Shown here: one piece after another, positions 41,354-48,961 of the stretch
Numbering within the stretch: position 1 is the first letter of the stretch
How the letters are laid out: each line of letters begins with the position of its first letter
Source: Phycisphaerales bacterium
GTDB lineage: Bacteria; Planctomycetota; Phycisphaerae; Phycisphaerales; UBA1924
NCBI GenBank assembly: GCA_007693765.1
Contig: RECZ01000122.1
Span: forward strand, 1 to 53,359
Direction of reading: 5' to 3'
DNA length: 53,359 bases
Notes under the pieces: generated by a model
What the model was told of the DNA's origin: nothing
Database searches by the model: none
What the model saw: the letters and a program-made list of their open reading frames with translations, nothing else
Position numbers and translations under genes: made by a program

Positions 41354-42283
41354 ATGCGGCACGTATTCGCGATCTGCGTCCTCACAGCGACGATCTTCGC
41401 CCCCGTGGTCGTCGCACAGGCGCCCGGCGACCGCATCGAGGCCATCGCCACGGCGCGCCACGACCGGCTCCTCGCCTTCACCGTCGGCGGGCGCGTCGCC
41501 ACGCTGCTCGTGGCGCCGGGGGACTCCGTCGAGGCCGGGCAACTGCTCGTCGAACTCGACGACCGCGAGGAGGCCGCCCGCGTGGCCCACCTTGAGGAGC
41601 GCGTCGCCAGCGACGCCGAGGCCCGCGCCGCCGAGGCCCGCCTGCGCCTCGCCGAGATCGAAGAGGCCCGCGCCCGCGACGCGCTGGCCCGAGACGCCGC
41701 GGCGCGGTTCGAGGTCGAGCGGTACGCCCTCGAAACGACGCTGGCCCGAATCGCGCTGGAACTGGCCCGCGCCCGCCACGCGGAGACCCGACACGACCTC
41801 GATATCGCACGGCTGCGCTTCGATCAGCGTCGGCTGCTCGCTCCCGTGTCGGGCGTTGTGGAGGAAATCCGGGCCGAGGAGGGCGAGACCGTGCAGCCGT
41901 TGGCCCCCGTGCTGCGGCTGGTGAGCGTCAATGAACTGCGGGTGGACGTGCGGGTGGACGCCGCACGCACCCTGGACATGTTCGTAGGCGACGAGGCGTG
42001 GGTATGGTCGTCTTTGGAGCCGGACTCGCCGCCCGTGGTCGGGAAGATCGCCCACATCGGAGGCGTGGCCGACCCGGCCAGCGACACGCGGCTGGTGCGT
42101 GTCGACGCCCCAAACTGGCCCAACGCCCCGGCCGGCGTGCGCGTGTTCGTCTCCTTCGAGCGCCCGGAGGGGCCCGACGACCCGCGGTCCCCCTCGCCCT
42201 TCGACCACCTGCTCCGCTCGGCGCGGCCGGGCAACGGCGTGTGCCACCAAGGGTTCGCGCTCAAGAGTGGTTCTCGGCCCTGA
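41354..42283 (+). CDS. HlyD/RND-type periplasmic adaptor protein
   Basis: A 309-residue exported membrane-fusion protein. The signal peptide (IFAICVLT-like start, ending VVVAQA near residue 22) is followed by the barrel-sandwich half FTVGGRVATLLVAPGDSVEAGQ. A long coiled-coil hairpin (about 75-150, rich in Glu, Ala and Arg) leads to the second half LLAPVSGVVEEIRAEEGETV and a beta-barrel. AAGGAG lies about 10 bases before the ATG. It has no transporter partner next to it and is divergent from the GAF-HlyD gene, so it probably belongs to the same envelope system. Confidence 0.88.
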   Translation: MRHVFAICVLTATIFAPVVVAQAPGDRIEAIATARHDRLLAFTVGGRVATLLVAPGDSVEAGQLLVELDDREEAARVAHLEERVASDAEARAAEARLRLAEIEEARARDALARDAAARFEVERYALETTLARIALELARARHAETRHDLDIARLRFDQRRLLAPVSGVVEEIRAEEGETVQPLAPVLRLVSVNELRVDVRVDAARTLDMFVGDEAWVWSSLEPDSPPVVGKIAHIGGVADPASDTRLVRVDAPNWPNAPAGVRVFVSFERPEGPDDPRSPSPFDHLLRSARPGNGVCHQGFALKSGSRP

Positions 42284-42411
42284 GTCGCGCGACGGGGCGG
42301 GCAGGTCCGCGAACGCACGCCCGGTGCGGCGACGCCGATGTCGGGAGCGTCCGGATATGGGGGATTTCACCGCCCAAGCCTGCGCATCATCAAGCGTGGG
42401 CCGTGTCGCGT

Positions 42412-42425
42412 CGATGCAAGCATCG
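42412..42425. promoter_or_regulatory. 14-bp palindrome upstream of the HTH-receiver gene
   Basis: CGATGC and GCATCG arms are separated by AA, giving a near-perfect dyad about 57 bases before the start codon. It is a candidate operator, possibly for the regulator itself. Chance occurrence in GC-rich DNA cannot be excluded. Confidence 0.3.
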
Positions 42426-42481
42426 CACTTGTCGACGCCTGGAGGAGGGCGCCGCCGAGCCGCATTACAGGGGCGACGCTC

Positions 42482-43060
42482 ATGCCAGTGGCCAAGGATG
42501 TCCTGACAACCGGGGAAGTCGCGAAGATCTGCAACGTGGCCCCACGCACGGTGAGCAAGTGGTTCGATTCCGGGCAGCTCAAGGGGTACCGCATCCCCGG
42601 CTCGAAGGACCGCCGCATCCCGCTCAACCAGCTCGTCCGTTTCATGAAGGAGCACGGCATCCCGCTCGACGGCCTCAACACCGGCCAGACGCGGGTGCTG
42701 ATCGTCGACGATGAGCCCGAGGTGCTCGACTCGCTCAAGAAGGTGCTCACCGAGCAGGCCAACTACGAGGTCCGCACCGCCACGAACGGCTTCCAGGCCG
42801 GTCTCGAGTGCGAGCGGTTCAAGCCGCACGTCATGCTGCTCGACCTGCACATCGACAACGGCGACGCCCGACGCGTGAGCGACCTCGTCCGCAGCAGCGA
42901 CGACCTGCAGATGACCCGGATCATCGCCATGAGCGGCAAGCTCACCGACGGTCAGGCCGCGCAGCTCAAGGGGCAGGGCTTCGACTCGTTCCTGAAGAAG
43001 CCCTTCGCGGTGCGGCAGGTCGTGCAGGCGATCGAGCAGGCCACGAACGTCGCGGCCTGA
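42482..43060 (+). CDS. HTH-receiver regulator (N-terminal excisionase-type HTH, C-terminal REC)
   Basis: A 192-residue regulator. Residues 5-55 are an excisionase/MerR-type DNA-binding helix-turn-helix (LTTGEVAKICNVAPRTVSKW, then GYRIPGSKDRRI). After a linker, residues about 70-190 form a receiver: LIVDDEPEV, phospho-acceptor Asp in VMLLDLHIDNGD, Ser in IIAMSGK, and Lys in FLKKPFA. The order is the reverse of most response regulators, where the receiver comes first. GGGG lies about 9 bases upstream of the ATG. No kinase is adjacent. It is convergent with ygfZ across a small hairpin. Confidence 0.9.
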   Translation: MPVAKDVLTTGEVAKICNVAPRTVSKWFDSGQLKGYRIPGSKDRRIPLNQLVRFMKEHGIPLDGLNTGQTRVLIVDDEPEVLDSLKKVLTEQANYEVRTATNGFQAGLECERFKPHVMLLDLHIDNGDARRVSDLVRSSDDLQMTRIIAMSGKLTDGQAAQLKGQGFDSFLKKPFAVRQVVQAIEQATNVAA

Positions 43061-43074
43061 TCACGCCCCCATCG

Positions 43075-43087
43075 CGGCGCTGCGCCG
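43075..43087. terminator. Small hairpin between the HTH-receiver gene and ygfZ
   Basis: CGGC and GCCG arms around GCTGC (43075-43087), between convergent genes. The stem is short and has no T-run, so it is a weak candidate. Confidence 0.3.
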
Positions 43088-43093
43088 AACCCG

Positions 43094-44296
43094 CTACGCC
43101 CTATTCCAGAACGCCAGTTGCGGCTGCACGCGCATCTCGATGCGCGTGTCTTCCGCGTTCACGAGCAGCGTCGCGCCGGTCTCTGACCACTTGTGCTTCA
43201 CCTGCGCGAAGCACACCGGCTCGCCCTCGAGCATCGGGCTGAGGGTGCTGCTGGTGACGGCGCCGACGATCTCCGCCGCGTCGCCCTCGTCGGTCGATTG
43301 CATCACGAACACCTGCGCACCCGACACGGGCAGGCGGGCGTCGCCGTCGAACGGGGCCGCCCGGCGGAGCCCGACGAGTTGCTGCTTGGAATGGCCGCGG
43401 GAGTGCATCCGCGCCACCACCTCCTGCCCGAGGTAGCAGCCCTTGCTGAACGACACGCGGTCGTTGAGCACGCCCGTCTCGTGCGGCAGCGAGTTGGGCC
43501 CGAAATCAATGTTGTAGACGGGCCAGCCCGCCTCGATCCGCGCGATGTTGTACGCGTGCCACCCCGCCAGCCGCATGCGGTAGCGCCCGGGCGGCGCGCC
43601 CTGCTCGGGGCCGTTGCCGTTGACGCCGTCCACGCCGCGCTCGGCGAGAGCGTTGTAGATGCGCTCCACGTGCTCGGTCGGGACCAGCAGTTCCAGACCG
43701 ATCTCGCCGGTGGAGTCCTGCCGGTCCACGAGCACCACGGCCTCGCCGATGCGCACCGCGCTGACGGCGCCGGGCGCGAGGTCCGACAACGGCGCGCCCT
43801 CGGCGTGCGTGCAGACGCTCGCCAGCGTGTCCACCGCGGTGGGGCCGTGCAGCGCGAGGCGTCGGTGGGCCGCGCTCGCGTCGGCGATCTCCACGTCCTC
43901 CGCGAAGAGGAACGCCCCGAGGGTCTCCACCACGCGCGGCGCGGCCAGCACATCCACATCGAAGAGCGTGCGGTCTTCGAGCTCGAGCACCCGCAGGTCG
44001 GCGTCGATGCGCCCCTTGCGGTTGAGCCAGAACGAGCGGACGCAGCGCCACGGGCGCACCGTCTTGAGTTCCTGCGTGAGCATGCGGTTGAGGAACTCAC
44101 GCCGGTCGGCGCCGCGCACGACGACCGTCGCCCGCTGGGGCTGATCCAGCAGCACGCACCCGTTGCGCAGCGCGGCGTACTCGGCCTCGATGTCGCCGAA
44201 CGTCTCGACGATCTCGACGCCCGGCGCCCCGGCGTAGGGGAGGAGTGATGCTTCCGCCTGCTGGTGATGCTTGCGGAGCGGGTCGTGCTCGGCCAT
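43094..44296 (-). CDS. ygfZ: YgfZ/GcvT-like folate-binding protein
   Basis: Folate-dependent protein that helps repair or assemble certain iron-sulfur enzymes. The 400-residue product has the aminomethyltransferase-like fold and the diagnostic KGCYLGQEVV near residues 285-294, with the conserved Cys. EFLNRMLTQEL and TGEIGLELLVP also fit the GcvT/YgfZ group. It is longer than the E. coli protein (326 residues), mainly by N-terminal and internal loops. A true GcvT is less likely because the KGCYxGQE motif marks YgfZ. It is divergent from the M42 peptidase and convergent with the HTH-receiver gene. Confidence 0.85.
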   Translation of the reverse strand: MAEHDPLRKHHQQAEASLLPYAGAPGVEIVETFGDIEAEYAALRNGCVLLDQPQRATVVVRGADRREFLNRMLTQELKTVRPWRCVRSFWLNRKGRIDADLRVLELEDRTLFDVDVLAAPRVVETLGAFLFAEDVEIADASAAHRRLALHGPTAVDTLASVCTHAEGAPLSDLAPGAVSAVRIGEAVVLVDRQDSTGEIGLELLVPTEHVERIYNALAERGVDGVNGNGPEQGAPPGRYRMRLAGWHAYNIARIEAGWPVYNIDFGPNSLPHETGVLNDRVSFSKGCYLGQEVVARMHSRGHSKQQLVGLRRAAPFDGDARLPVSGAQVFVMQSTDEGDAAEIVGAVTSSTLSPMLEGEPVCFAQVKHKWSETGATLLVNAEDTRIEMRVQPQLAFWNRA

Positions 44297-44343
44297 GATC
44301 CTCTGGTCCTCGAACGGATCGGACGCGGTTTCGATTCGTCCAA

Positions 44344-44351
44344 ACTATACA
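44344..44351. promoter_or_regulatory. Divergent -10-like patch between ygfZ and the M42 peptidase gene
   Basis: The AT-rich ACTATACA reads as TATAGT on the minus strand (toward ygfZ) and TATACA on the plus strand (toward the peptidase). It is the only AT-rich stretch in the 113-base spacer. No good -35 was identified. Confidence 0.35.
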
Positions 44352-44409
44352 CCTCGCACCGCGCGTCATCGCCGCTTCGCGGGGCGCCGCACAAAGGAAC
44401 CGATCGCCC

Positions 44410-45504
44410 ATGCCCGCATCCTCGCTCAACGTCGATCTGCTCAAGCGTCTCTGCGAAACCGCCGGCGTGCCCGGGCGCGAAACCCGCGTGCGCGACCTCA
44501 TCCGCAAGGAGATCAAGGGCCTCTTCGACGACGTCCGCGAGGACGCCATGGGCAACCTGCTCTGCACCCGCAACCCGCGGCCCGCCAAGGGCGGCGACGG
44601 CGCGAAGAAGAAAGGCTCGAAGGAGCCCGTCCGCGTCATGCTCCCCTGCCACATGGACGAGATCGGCTTCCTCGTCCGCCACATCGACGACAAGGGCTTC
44701 GTCCGCGTCAACGCCGTCGGCGGCTTCGACACCCGCAACCTCTTCTCCCGCCGCGTGCTCGTCTGCGCCAGGTCCGGCGACCTGCACGGCGTCATGAACC
44801 CCGGCGGGCGCCCCATCCACATCGCCACCGAGGAGGACAAGAAGAAGATCCCCGAGGTCAAGGAGTTCATGATCGACCTCGGCCTCGATCCCGACGAGGT
44901 GAAGAAGAAAATCGCCATCGGCGACATGGTCGTCCTGCACGAGCCCTTCATGGAGATCGGCCACAAGGTGGTGAGCAAGGCGCTGGACAACCGCGTCGCC
45001 TGCTGGCTGGGCATCGAGAGCGTCCGCGCGCTGGACAAGTCCGGCAAGGGCCACGCGTGCGAGGTCCACGTCGCCTTCACGGTGCAGGAGGAAGTCGGCC
45101 TGCGCGGCGCCAAGACCGCCGCCGCCGCGATCAAGCCCCACTTCGCCATCGGCCTCGACGTCACCCTCTCGTGCGACACCCCCGGCGTGCCCGAGGACGA
45201 GGCCGTGACGATCCAGGGCAAGGGCGCCGGCCTGCACGTGATGGACTCGTCCTTCATCTCCGACGCCGAACTCATCGACGACCTCGAAGCGCTGGCCAAA
45301 AAGCACAAGATCCCCGTGCAGCGCACCATTCTTGCGCGCGGAGGGCAGGACGGCGCCGCCGCCCAGCAGATCGGCGAGGGCTGCCGCGCCGCGGGCGTGG
45401 TCGTCGGCACGCGCTACATCCACACCGTCACGGAGATGGTCGACAAACGCGACCTCGAAGCGGCCCGCGACCTGCTCGCGGCGTGGATGGAGACGGTGGG
45501 GTGA
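44410..45504 (+). CDS. M42-family aminopeptidase (FrvX/glutamyl aminopeptidase type)
   Basis: Dinuclear-metal cytoplasmic aminopeptidase of 364 residues. The metal and catalytic motifs are LPCHMDEIGFLV (HxD), KALDNRVACW (DN), FTVQEEVGLRGA (catalytic EE) and IGLDVTLSCDTP. ILARGGQDGAAAQQ fits the position usually occupied by GTDA, and HTVTEMVDKRDLEAA near the end carries the final His ligand. The length suits the family. Members form tetrahedral dodecamers that trim peptides. There is an unusual Lys-rich loop near residues 55-70. The gene appears monocistronic, with a strong hairpin after it. Confidence 0.92.
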   Translation: MPASSLNVDLLKRLCETAGVPGRETRVRDLIRKEIKGLFDDVREDAMGNLLCTRNPRPAKGGDGAKKKGSKEPVRVMLPCHMDEIGFLVRHIDDKGFVRVNAVGGFDTRNLFSRRVLVCARSGDLHGVMNPGGRPIHIATEEDKKKIPEVKEFMIDLGLDPDEVKKKIAIGDMVVLHEPFMEIGHKVVSKALDNRVACWLGIESVRALDKSGKGHACEVHVAFTVQEEVGLRGAKTAAAAIKPHFAIGLDVTLSCDTPGVPEDEAVTIQGKGAGLHVMDSSFISDAELIDDLEALAKKHKIPVQRTILARGGQDGAAAQQIGEGCRAAGVVVGTRYIHTVTEMVDKRDLEAARDLLAAWMETVG

Positions 45505-45538
45505 GGCCCCGTTCCGCCGCCGTCACGCCGCCCCGCCC

Positions 45539-45567
45539 CCTCTCCCGCCGCCCCGCGATGGGAGAGG
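45539..45567 (+). terminator. Hairpin after the M42 peptidase gene
   Basis: CCTCTCCC (45539-45546) pairs perfectly with GGGAGAGG (45560-45567) around a 13-base loop, 35 bases after the stop codon. It is either a terminator or a member of a dispersed palindrome family. Confidence 0.45.
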
Positions 45568-45603
45568 CCGGAAGAGGGCGCGCAAACGAGTCGCGACCCC
45601 GAA

Positions 45604-45636
45604 CGAGCCGCGACCGTGAGGGAGCGCTGTTGAGCG
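45604..45636 (+). repeat. Dispersed repeat 'SRDREGALL', copy 1
   Basis: A 26-base core (45604-45629) is shared exactly with copies at 47041-47066 (inverted) and 47277-47302. Copies 1 and 3 also share the following TTGAGCG. In one frame it reads SRDREGALL. No gene spans it. Confidence 0.85.
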
Positions 45637-45680
45637 TACGATCCGGGTGTGGCACGCCCGCCGACGACGAATAGACACCG

Positions 45681-46223
45681 ATGCCATCATTCAACCCCAA
45701 ACTCGAAAGCCGGCGTCGCCCCGCGACCAAACAGCCCGCCGGCGCAGCGATGCGCAAACTGCCTATTGCCGCTCTCGCCTCTGCAGTGGGATTGCTGGCT
45801 GTTGCACTGCACCTAACGGCGATAAACGTCGGCGCTATTTCGTATGTCAAGCATACCAGAGGCGAATATATTACGGCTATTAGAAGCGACTTATCGCAGA
45901 TCGGCGATGCGATAAAAATGTACCAGGAAACCCATGGCCATTATCCAAAACAGGATTCAGACCTGATCGGTTTTGTTGGCGACGGCGCGTTGAGTTCGCG
46001 TCATCCGTCTGTGCCGTTGAAAACGAAGCGCTACACAGTTGACTACGCGAGTCTGAATAATCCTCCTTCTATATTATGCGAATCTTCAGGCATAGATGCG
46101 GATCGCATCAAATTTAGATGGCTCTTGACGCGACAGCAGCGAGACGAAATCGCAAACATACCCCCGTTTGTCCTCGTGCTGGAGGCGGACGGCAGCATTG
46201 CAGTGCGCCGACTCCGAGAATAA
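45681..46223 (+). CDS. Pilin-like membrane-anchored protein without prepilin motif
   Basis: A 180-residue protein, family not assigned. A hydrophobic stretch at about 28-53 (AALASAVGLLAVALHLTAI) is followed by YITAIRSDLSQIGDAIKMYQETHGHYP, close to the GspG-type pseudopilin helix and loop. It lacks the G/FTLxE processing site, so it should stay membrane-anchored or be a derived relative. Base composition is clearly lower in GC than its neighbours. The ATG at 45681 has no Shine-Dalgarno, and an internal ATG at 45750 is an alternative start. It is 44 bases before the next AT-rich gene. Confidence 0.6.
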   Translation: MPSFNPKLESRRRPATKQPAGAAMRKLPIAALASAVGLLAVALHLTAINVGAISYVKHTRGEYITAIRSDLSQIGDAIKMYQETHGHYPKQDSDLIGFVGDGALSSRHPSVPLKTKRYTVDYASLNNPPSILCESSGIDADRIKFRWLLTRQQRDEIANIPPFVLVLEADGSIAVRRLRE

Positions 46224-46267
46224 GAGGCGTGCCACCCGTTGCGACGGGTGTTGCTGTCGATAGACCT

Positions 46268-46885
46268 ATGAATACAATATCCCTGAACTACGACCGCGGA
46301 AAACCCATCGTCCAAGCCGACATGACGGCTGGAGCATTGACCGTACGTCGTCGCGCAGCCGGGCGGCTTGCGGGAATCTTCCACGCCCCAATCGTGTTGC
46401 TGCCTGTTTTTGCGGTATTGGTCGCTTTTGTATACGTCACCATTGTCGTAATCGTCGCCGCCGCTGCTTCGCGAGACGCCGCGGCGGCGGCGCTAGGCTT
46501 GTTCCTCGGATTTGGGTCGATCTTTGGAATGATAATGTTTCTTGGTCTTCAAGGGGTTTTTTTCCCCTTTCGATCGGTTCTTACAGGGAATAAATATCGG
46601 ATACGAAACGGCTTCTTTCGCTTTTCTGTGCGAGTGAACCTTTCTAAAACAAAGATCGTTGTGGGGCCATCTTCCAGCAGAGGCGACTACGGCTTCGGAG
46701 CTTCGATCAAAATCAACGGTCGTTGGCCATTGCCGTTCGTCCCGACAGCAATGGTCGGCTCTCGACGCAAAGCACGGACGGAGGCAACACGGTTGTACGA
46801 ATGGCTCGTCGCCAACTCGCCGGTGGAGGTGGTTATGCACCGCATGTGGGATTCACGACACTACTCCCCGTCGAACAAACGATGA
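46268..46885 (+). CDS. Hypothetical membrane protein
   Basis: A 205-residue protein not recognised. Two close membrane segments lie at about 36-62 (IVLLPVFAVLVAFVYVTIVVI) and 72-98 (LGLFLGFGSIFGMIMFLGL). They are followed by a soluble part with beta-rich sequence (KYRIRNGFFRFSV) and a C-terminal helix (RKARTEATRLYEWLV). This resembles small bacterial PH-like membrane proteins in outline only. It is AT-rich like the preceding gene and is probably in the same transcription unit. A putative start at 46118 is rejected because it lies inside the preceding gene. Confidence 0.6.
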   Translation: MNTISLNYDRGKPIVQADMTAGALTVRRRAAGRLAGIFHAPIVLLPVFAVLVAFVYVTIVVIVAAAASRDAAAAALGLFLGFGSIFGMIMFLGLQGVFFPFRSVLTGNKYRIRNGFFRFSVRVNLSKTKIVVGPSSSRGDYGFGASIKINGRWPLPFVPTAMVGSRRKARTEATRLYEWLVANSPVEVVMHRMWDSRHYSPSNKR

Positions 46886-46900
46886 TTGAACAAGCCGGTG

Positions 46901-46930
46901 GGTGGCATGCCCACATCCTCGTGGGCATGG
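46901..46930 (+). repeat. Palindromic repeat GGCATGCCCAC family, copy A
   Basis: GGTGGCATGCCCAC, a variable 6-base middle, then GTGGGCATGG. Each copy is itself a hairpin. Copy A is inverted relative to copy B (46956-46985), so the two also form a large hairpin. Confidence 0.8.
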
Positions 46931-46955
46931 CCCGCACAGCCCGACCACGCGAAAC

Positions 46956-46985
46956 CATGCCCACGCAGACGTGGGCATGCCACCC
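46956..46985 (-). repeat. Palindromic repeat GGCATGCCCAC family, copy B
   Basis: CATGCCCAC, 6 variable bases, GTGGGCATGCCACCC. It is the reverse complement of copy A apart from its middle bases. It matches copy C at 53109-53138 in the same orientation. Confidence 0.8.
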
Positions 46986-47040
46986 GTCGGATGTGAGGGG
47001 TCTTTGCGTACCGGACGCCACGCGTGGGATTGACGCAGAG

Positions 47041-47066
47041 CAGCGCTCCCTCACGGTCGCGGCTCG
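47041..47066 (-). repeat. Dispersed repeat 'SRDREGALL', copy 2 (inverted)
   Basis: Exact reverse complement of the 26-base core of copy 1. With copy 1 it brackets the AT-rich genes at 45681-46885. Confidence 0.85.
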
Positions 47067-47276
47067 TTCCTGAGAGACTGTGCGTGCTGTACGCCTTTCC
47101 CGGTCGGAGCATGCCTCCCCGTGTGCCGTGGCGTCGCGTAGCGTCGCCACGACCGTACGTCACCACGTTCATCACGCCCACCGCGCGCGGACGCCCTCTG
47201 ACCACCGCATGGCCAACCTTCGGTAGGCCATGGCACACGGGCCAGAACCACCCATCGCGCACCCTCGCGCACTCGA

Positions 47277-47309
47277 CGAGCCGCGACCGTGAGGGAGCGC
47301 TGTTGAGCG
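47277..47309 (+). repeat. Dispersed repeat 'SRDREGALL', copy 3
   Basis: The same core as copy 1 plus the following TTGAGCG. It lies 32 bases before the comM stop codon on the opposite strand. Confidence 0.85.
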
Positions 47310-47340
47310 CCCAATCCGCACCCTGACCCCCCGCTCCCGC

Positions 47341-48936
47341 TCAGACGTTCCGATCCAGCAAGCGGTACTGGATCGCCTCCGCCACGTGGTCGGCCGTCAC
47401 GTCGGGCGCTGAGGCGAGGTCGGCGATCGTGCGCGACACCCGTCGGATCTTGTCGTACGCCCTCGCCGAGAGGCCCAGTTCCCCCATCGCCGCGCCGAGC
47501 ATGGCGCGGGCGTCGTCGCTCAGCGGCGCGAGGCGGTCGAGGTCCTTGCCGCTGAGCAGCGCGTTGGGTGCATCGCCCTGACGCGCCCGCTGGCGCTCGC
47601 GGGCCGCGAGCACCTCGGCGCGGATGTCCGCCGAGGACCGCCCCTTCGCCCCCTCGTGGCGACCGGAGAGTTGCTTCCAGGGCACGGCGGGCGCCTCGAC
47701 GTGGATGTCGATGCGGTCGATGAGCGGGCCGGAGATGCGCGACAGGTATCGCTCCATCTCGCGCCGGGCGTAGGCGTCGTCCTTGCCGGGCATCGTGCCC
47801 TTGGGCGTGGGGTTCATCGCCGCGACGAGCATGAACGAGGCCGGGAAGCGCAGCTTGGCGCTGGCGCGGGAGATCGTCACGTGCCGGTCTTCGAGCGGTT
47901 GGCGCAGCGTCTCGAGCACCGGGCGGGGGAACTCGGGCAGTTCGTCGAGGAAGAGCACGCCCCGGTGCGCCAGGCTCACCTCGCCGGGACGGGGCATGGG
48001 GCCGCCGCCGATCATCGCCGGCATCGACGCCGTGTGGTGCGGCGAGCGCACCGGGCGCACCGTCACCAACCCGTGGCGTCCGCCCGCGACGTTCGCCCCG
48101 TTGCTCGACCCGCTCGTCGCGCCCGCGGCGGAGTAGATCCGCGTCACCTCCAGCGCCTCTTCGGTGGTGAGCGGCGGCATGACGCCCGGCAGCGCCTTGG
48201 CCATCATCGTTTTGCCGGTGCCCGGCGGGCCGAGCATGAGCAGGTTGTGGTGCCCCGCCGCGGCGATGGTGATGGCCCGCTTGACCGTCTCCTGCCCGCG
48301 CACATCGGCGAAGTCGACGGACGCCTGCGCGTGCTCGAGCAGCGAGGCAACATCCACCGGCGGGCAGGGGCGGGCCTCGATGGCGCCGTTGAGCAGGCCC
48401 ACGAGTTCGCTGAGCGTGCGCACGCCGATGGACTCCACGCCGTCCACGACGGCCGCCTCCTCCGCGTTCGCCGCGGGCAGCACGACGCCGGCGAGGCCGC
48501 GCTCGCGGGCCAGCGCCGCCATGGCGATGGCGCCGCGGATGGGACGCAGCCGCCCGTCGAGGGCGAGTTCGCCCGCGAAGAGATAGCGACGGTGGTCGAG
48601 GCCGGCGTCGTCGTCGCCCCCGTCGCGCATCGAGCCGGTGCGCGGGCGCACCGTGCCGTCGCAGATGAGCGCGCCCACCGCGATGGGCAGGTCGTACGTC
48701 GGGCCTTCCTTGCGCACGTCGGCGGGGGCGAGGTTGATGAGCAGTTTGCCGTAGGGGAACCGGTAGCCGCTGTTGGTCACCGCGGCGCGGACGCGCTCGA
48801 CGGATTCCTTCACGGCGGCGTCGGGCAGGCCGACGACCTGTTGCTTGTCGATCCCCCGGTCATCGAAATCAACCTCGATCTCGCAGACCGAGGCGTCGAT
48901 GCCCGTGAGGATGTAGCTTTGCACCCTCGAGAGCAT
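47341..48936 (-). CDS. comM: YifB/ComM family Mg-chelatase-like AAA+ ATPase
   Basis: Branch-migration helicase of the ComM/YifB group, 531 residues. An N-terminal domain (about 1-180) has FDDRGIDKQQVVGLPDAAVKESVERVRAA and PADVRKEGPTYDLPIA. The AAA+ core carries Walker A LGPPGTGKTMMAKALPG, GGGPMPRPGEVSLAHRGVLFLDELPEF with Walker B, and MAAMNPTPKG sensor 1-like sequence. A C-terminal domain has GLSARAYDKIRRVSRTIADL. It lacks the zinc-finger cysteines of some members. The ATG at 48936 starts at LSRVQSYILTG, as in the family. It is divergent from the methyltransferase with only 25 bases between. Confidence 0.93.
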   Translation of the reverse strand: MLSRVQSYILTGIDASVCEIEVDFDDRGIDKQQVVGLPDAAVKESVERVRAAVTNSGYRFPYGKLLINLAPADVRKEGPTYDLPIAVGALICDGTVRPRTGSMRDGGDDDAGLDHRRYLFAGELALDGRLRPIRGAIAMAALARERGLAGVVLPAANAEEAAVVDGVESIGVRTLSELVGLLNGAIEARPCPPVDVASLLEHAQASVDFADVRGQETVKRAITIAAAGHHNLLMLGPPGTGKTMMAKALPGVMPPLTTEEALEVTRIYSAAGATSGSSNGANVAGGRHGLVTVRPVRSPHHTASMPAMIGGGPMPRPGEVSLAHRGVLFLDELPEFPRPVLETLRQPLEDRHVTISRASAKLRFPASFMLVAAMNPTPKGTMPGKDDAYARREMERYLSRISGPLIDRIDIHVEAPAVPWKQLSGRHEGAKGRSSADIRAEVLAARERQRARQGDAPNALLSGKDLDRLAPLSDDARAMLGAAMGELGLSARAYDKIRRVSRTIADLASAPDVTADHVAEAIQYRLLDRNV

Positions 48937-48961
48937 CCGCACAAGATACAGACTCCCAGCG

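Larger units (their letters stand above)
46886..47340. other. Repeat-rich spacer without genes
   Basis: This 455-base stretch before comM contains a hairpin pair of the TGGCATGCCCAC repeat (46901-46985) and two copies of the SRDREGALL repeat. Open frames here (for example 46833-47150 and 47024-47326) translate only repeats, and no gene is supported. Confidence 0.7.

Noticed and set aside
46833-47326. Short frames over the repeat spacer before comM
   Set aside because: They translate only repeats such as SRDREGALL and TWACHP, so they are not genes.
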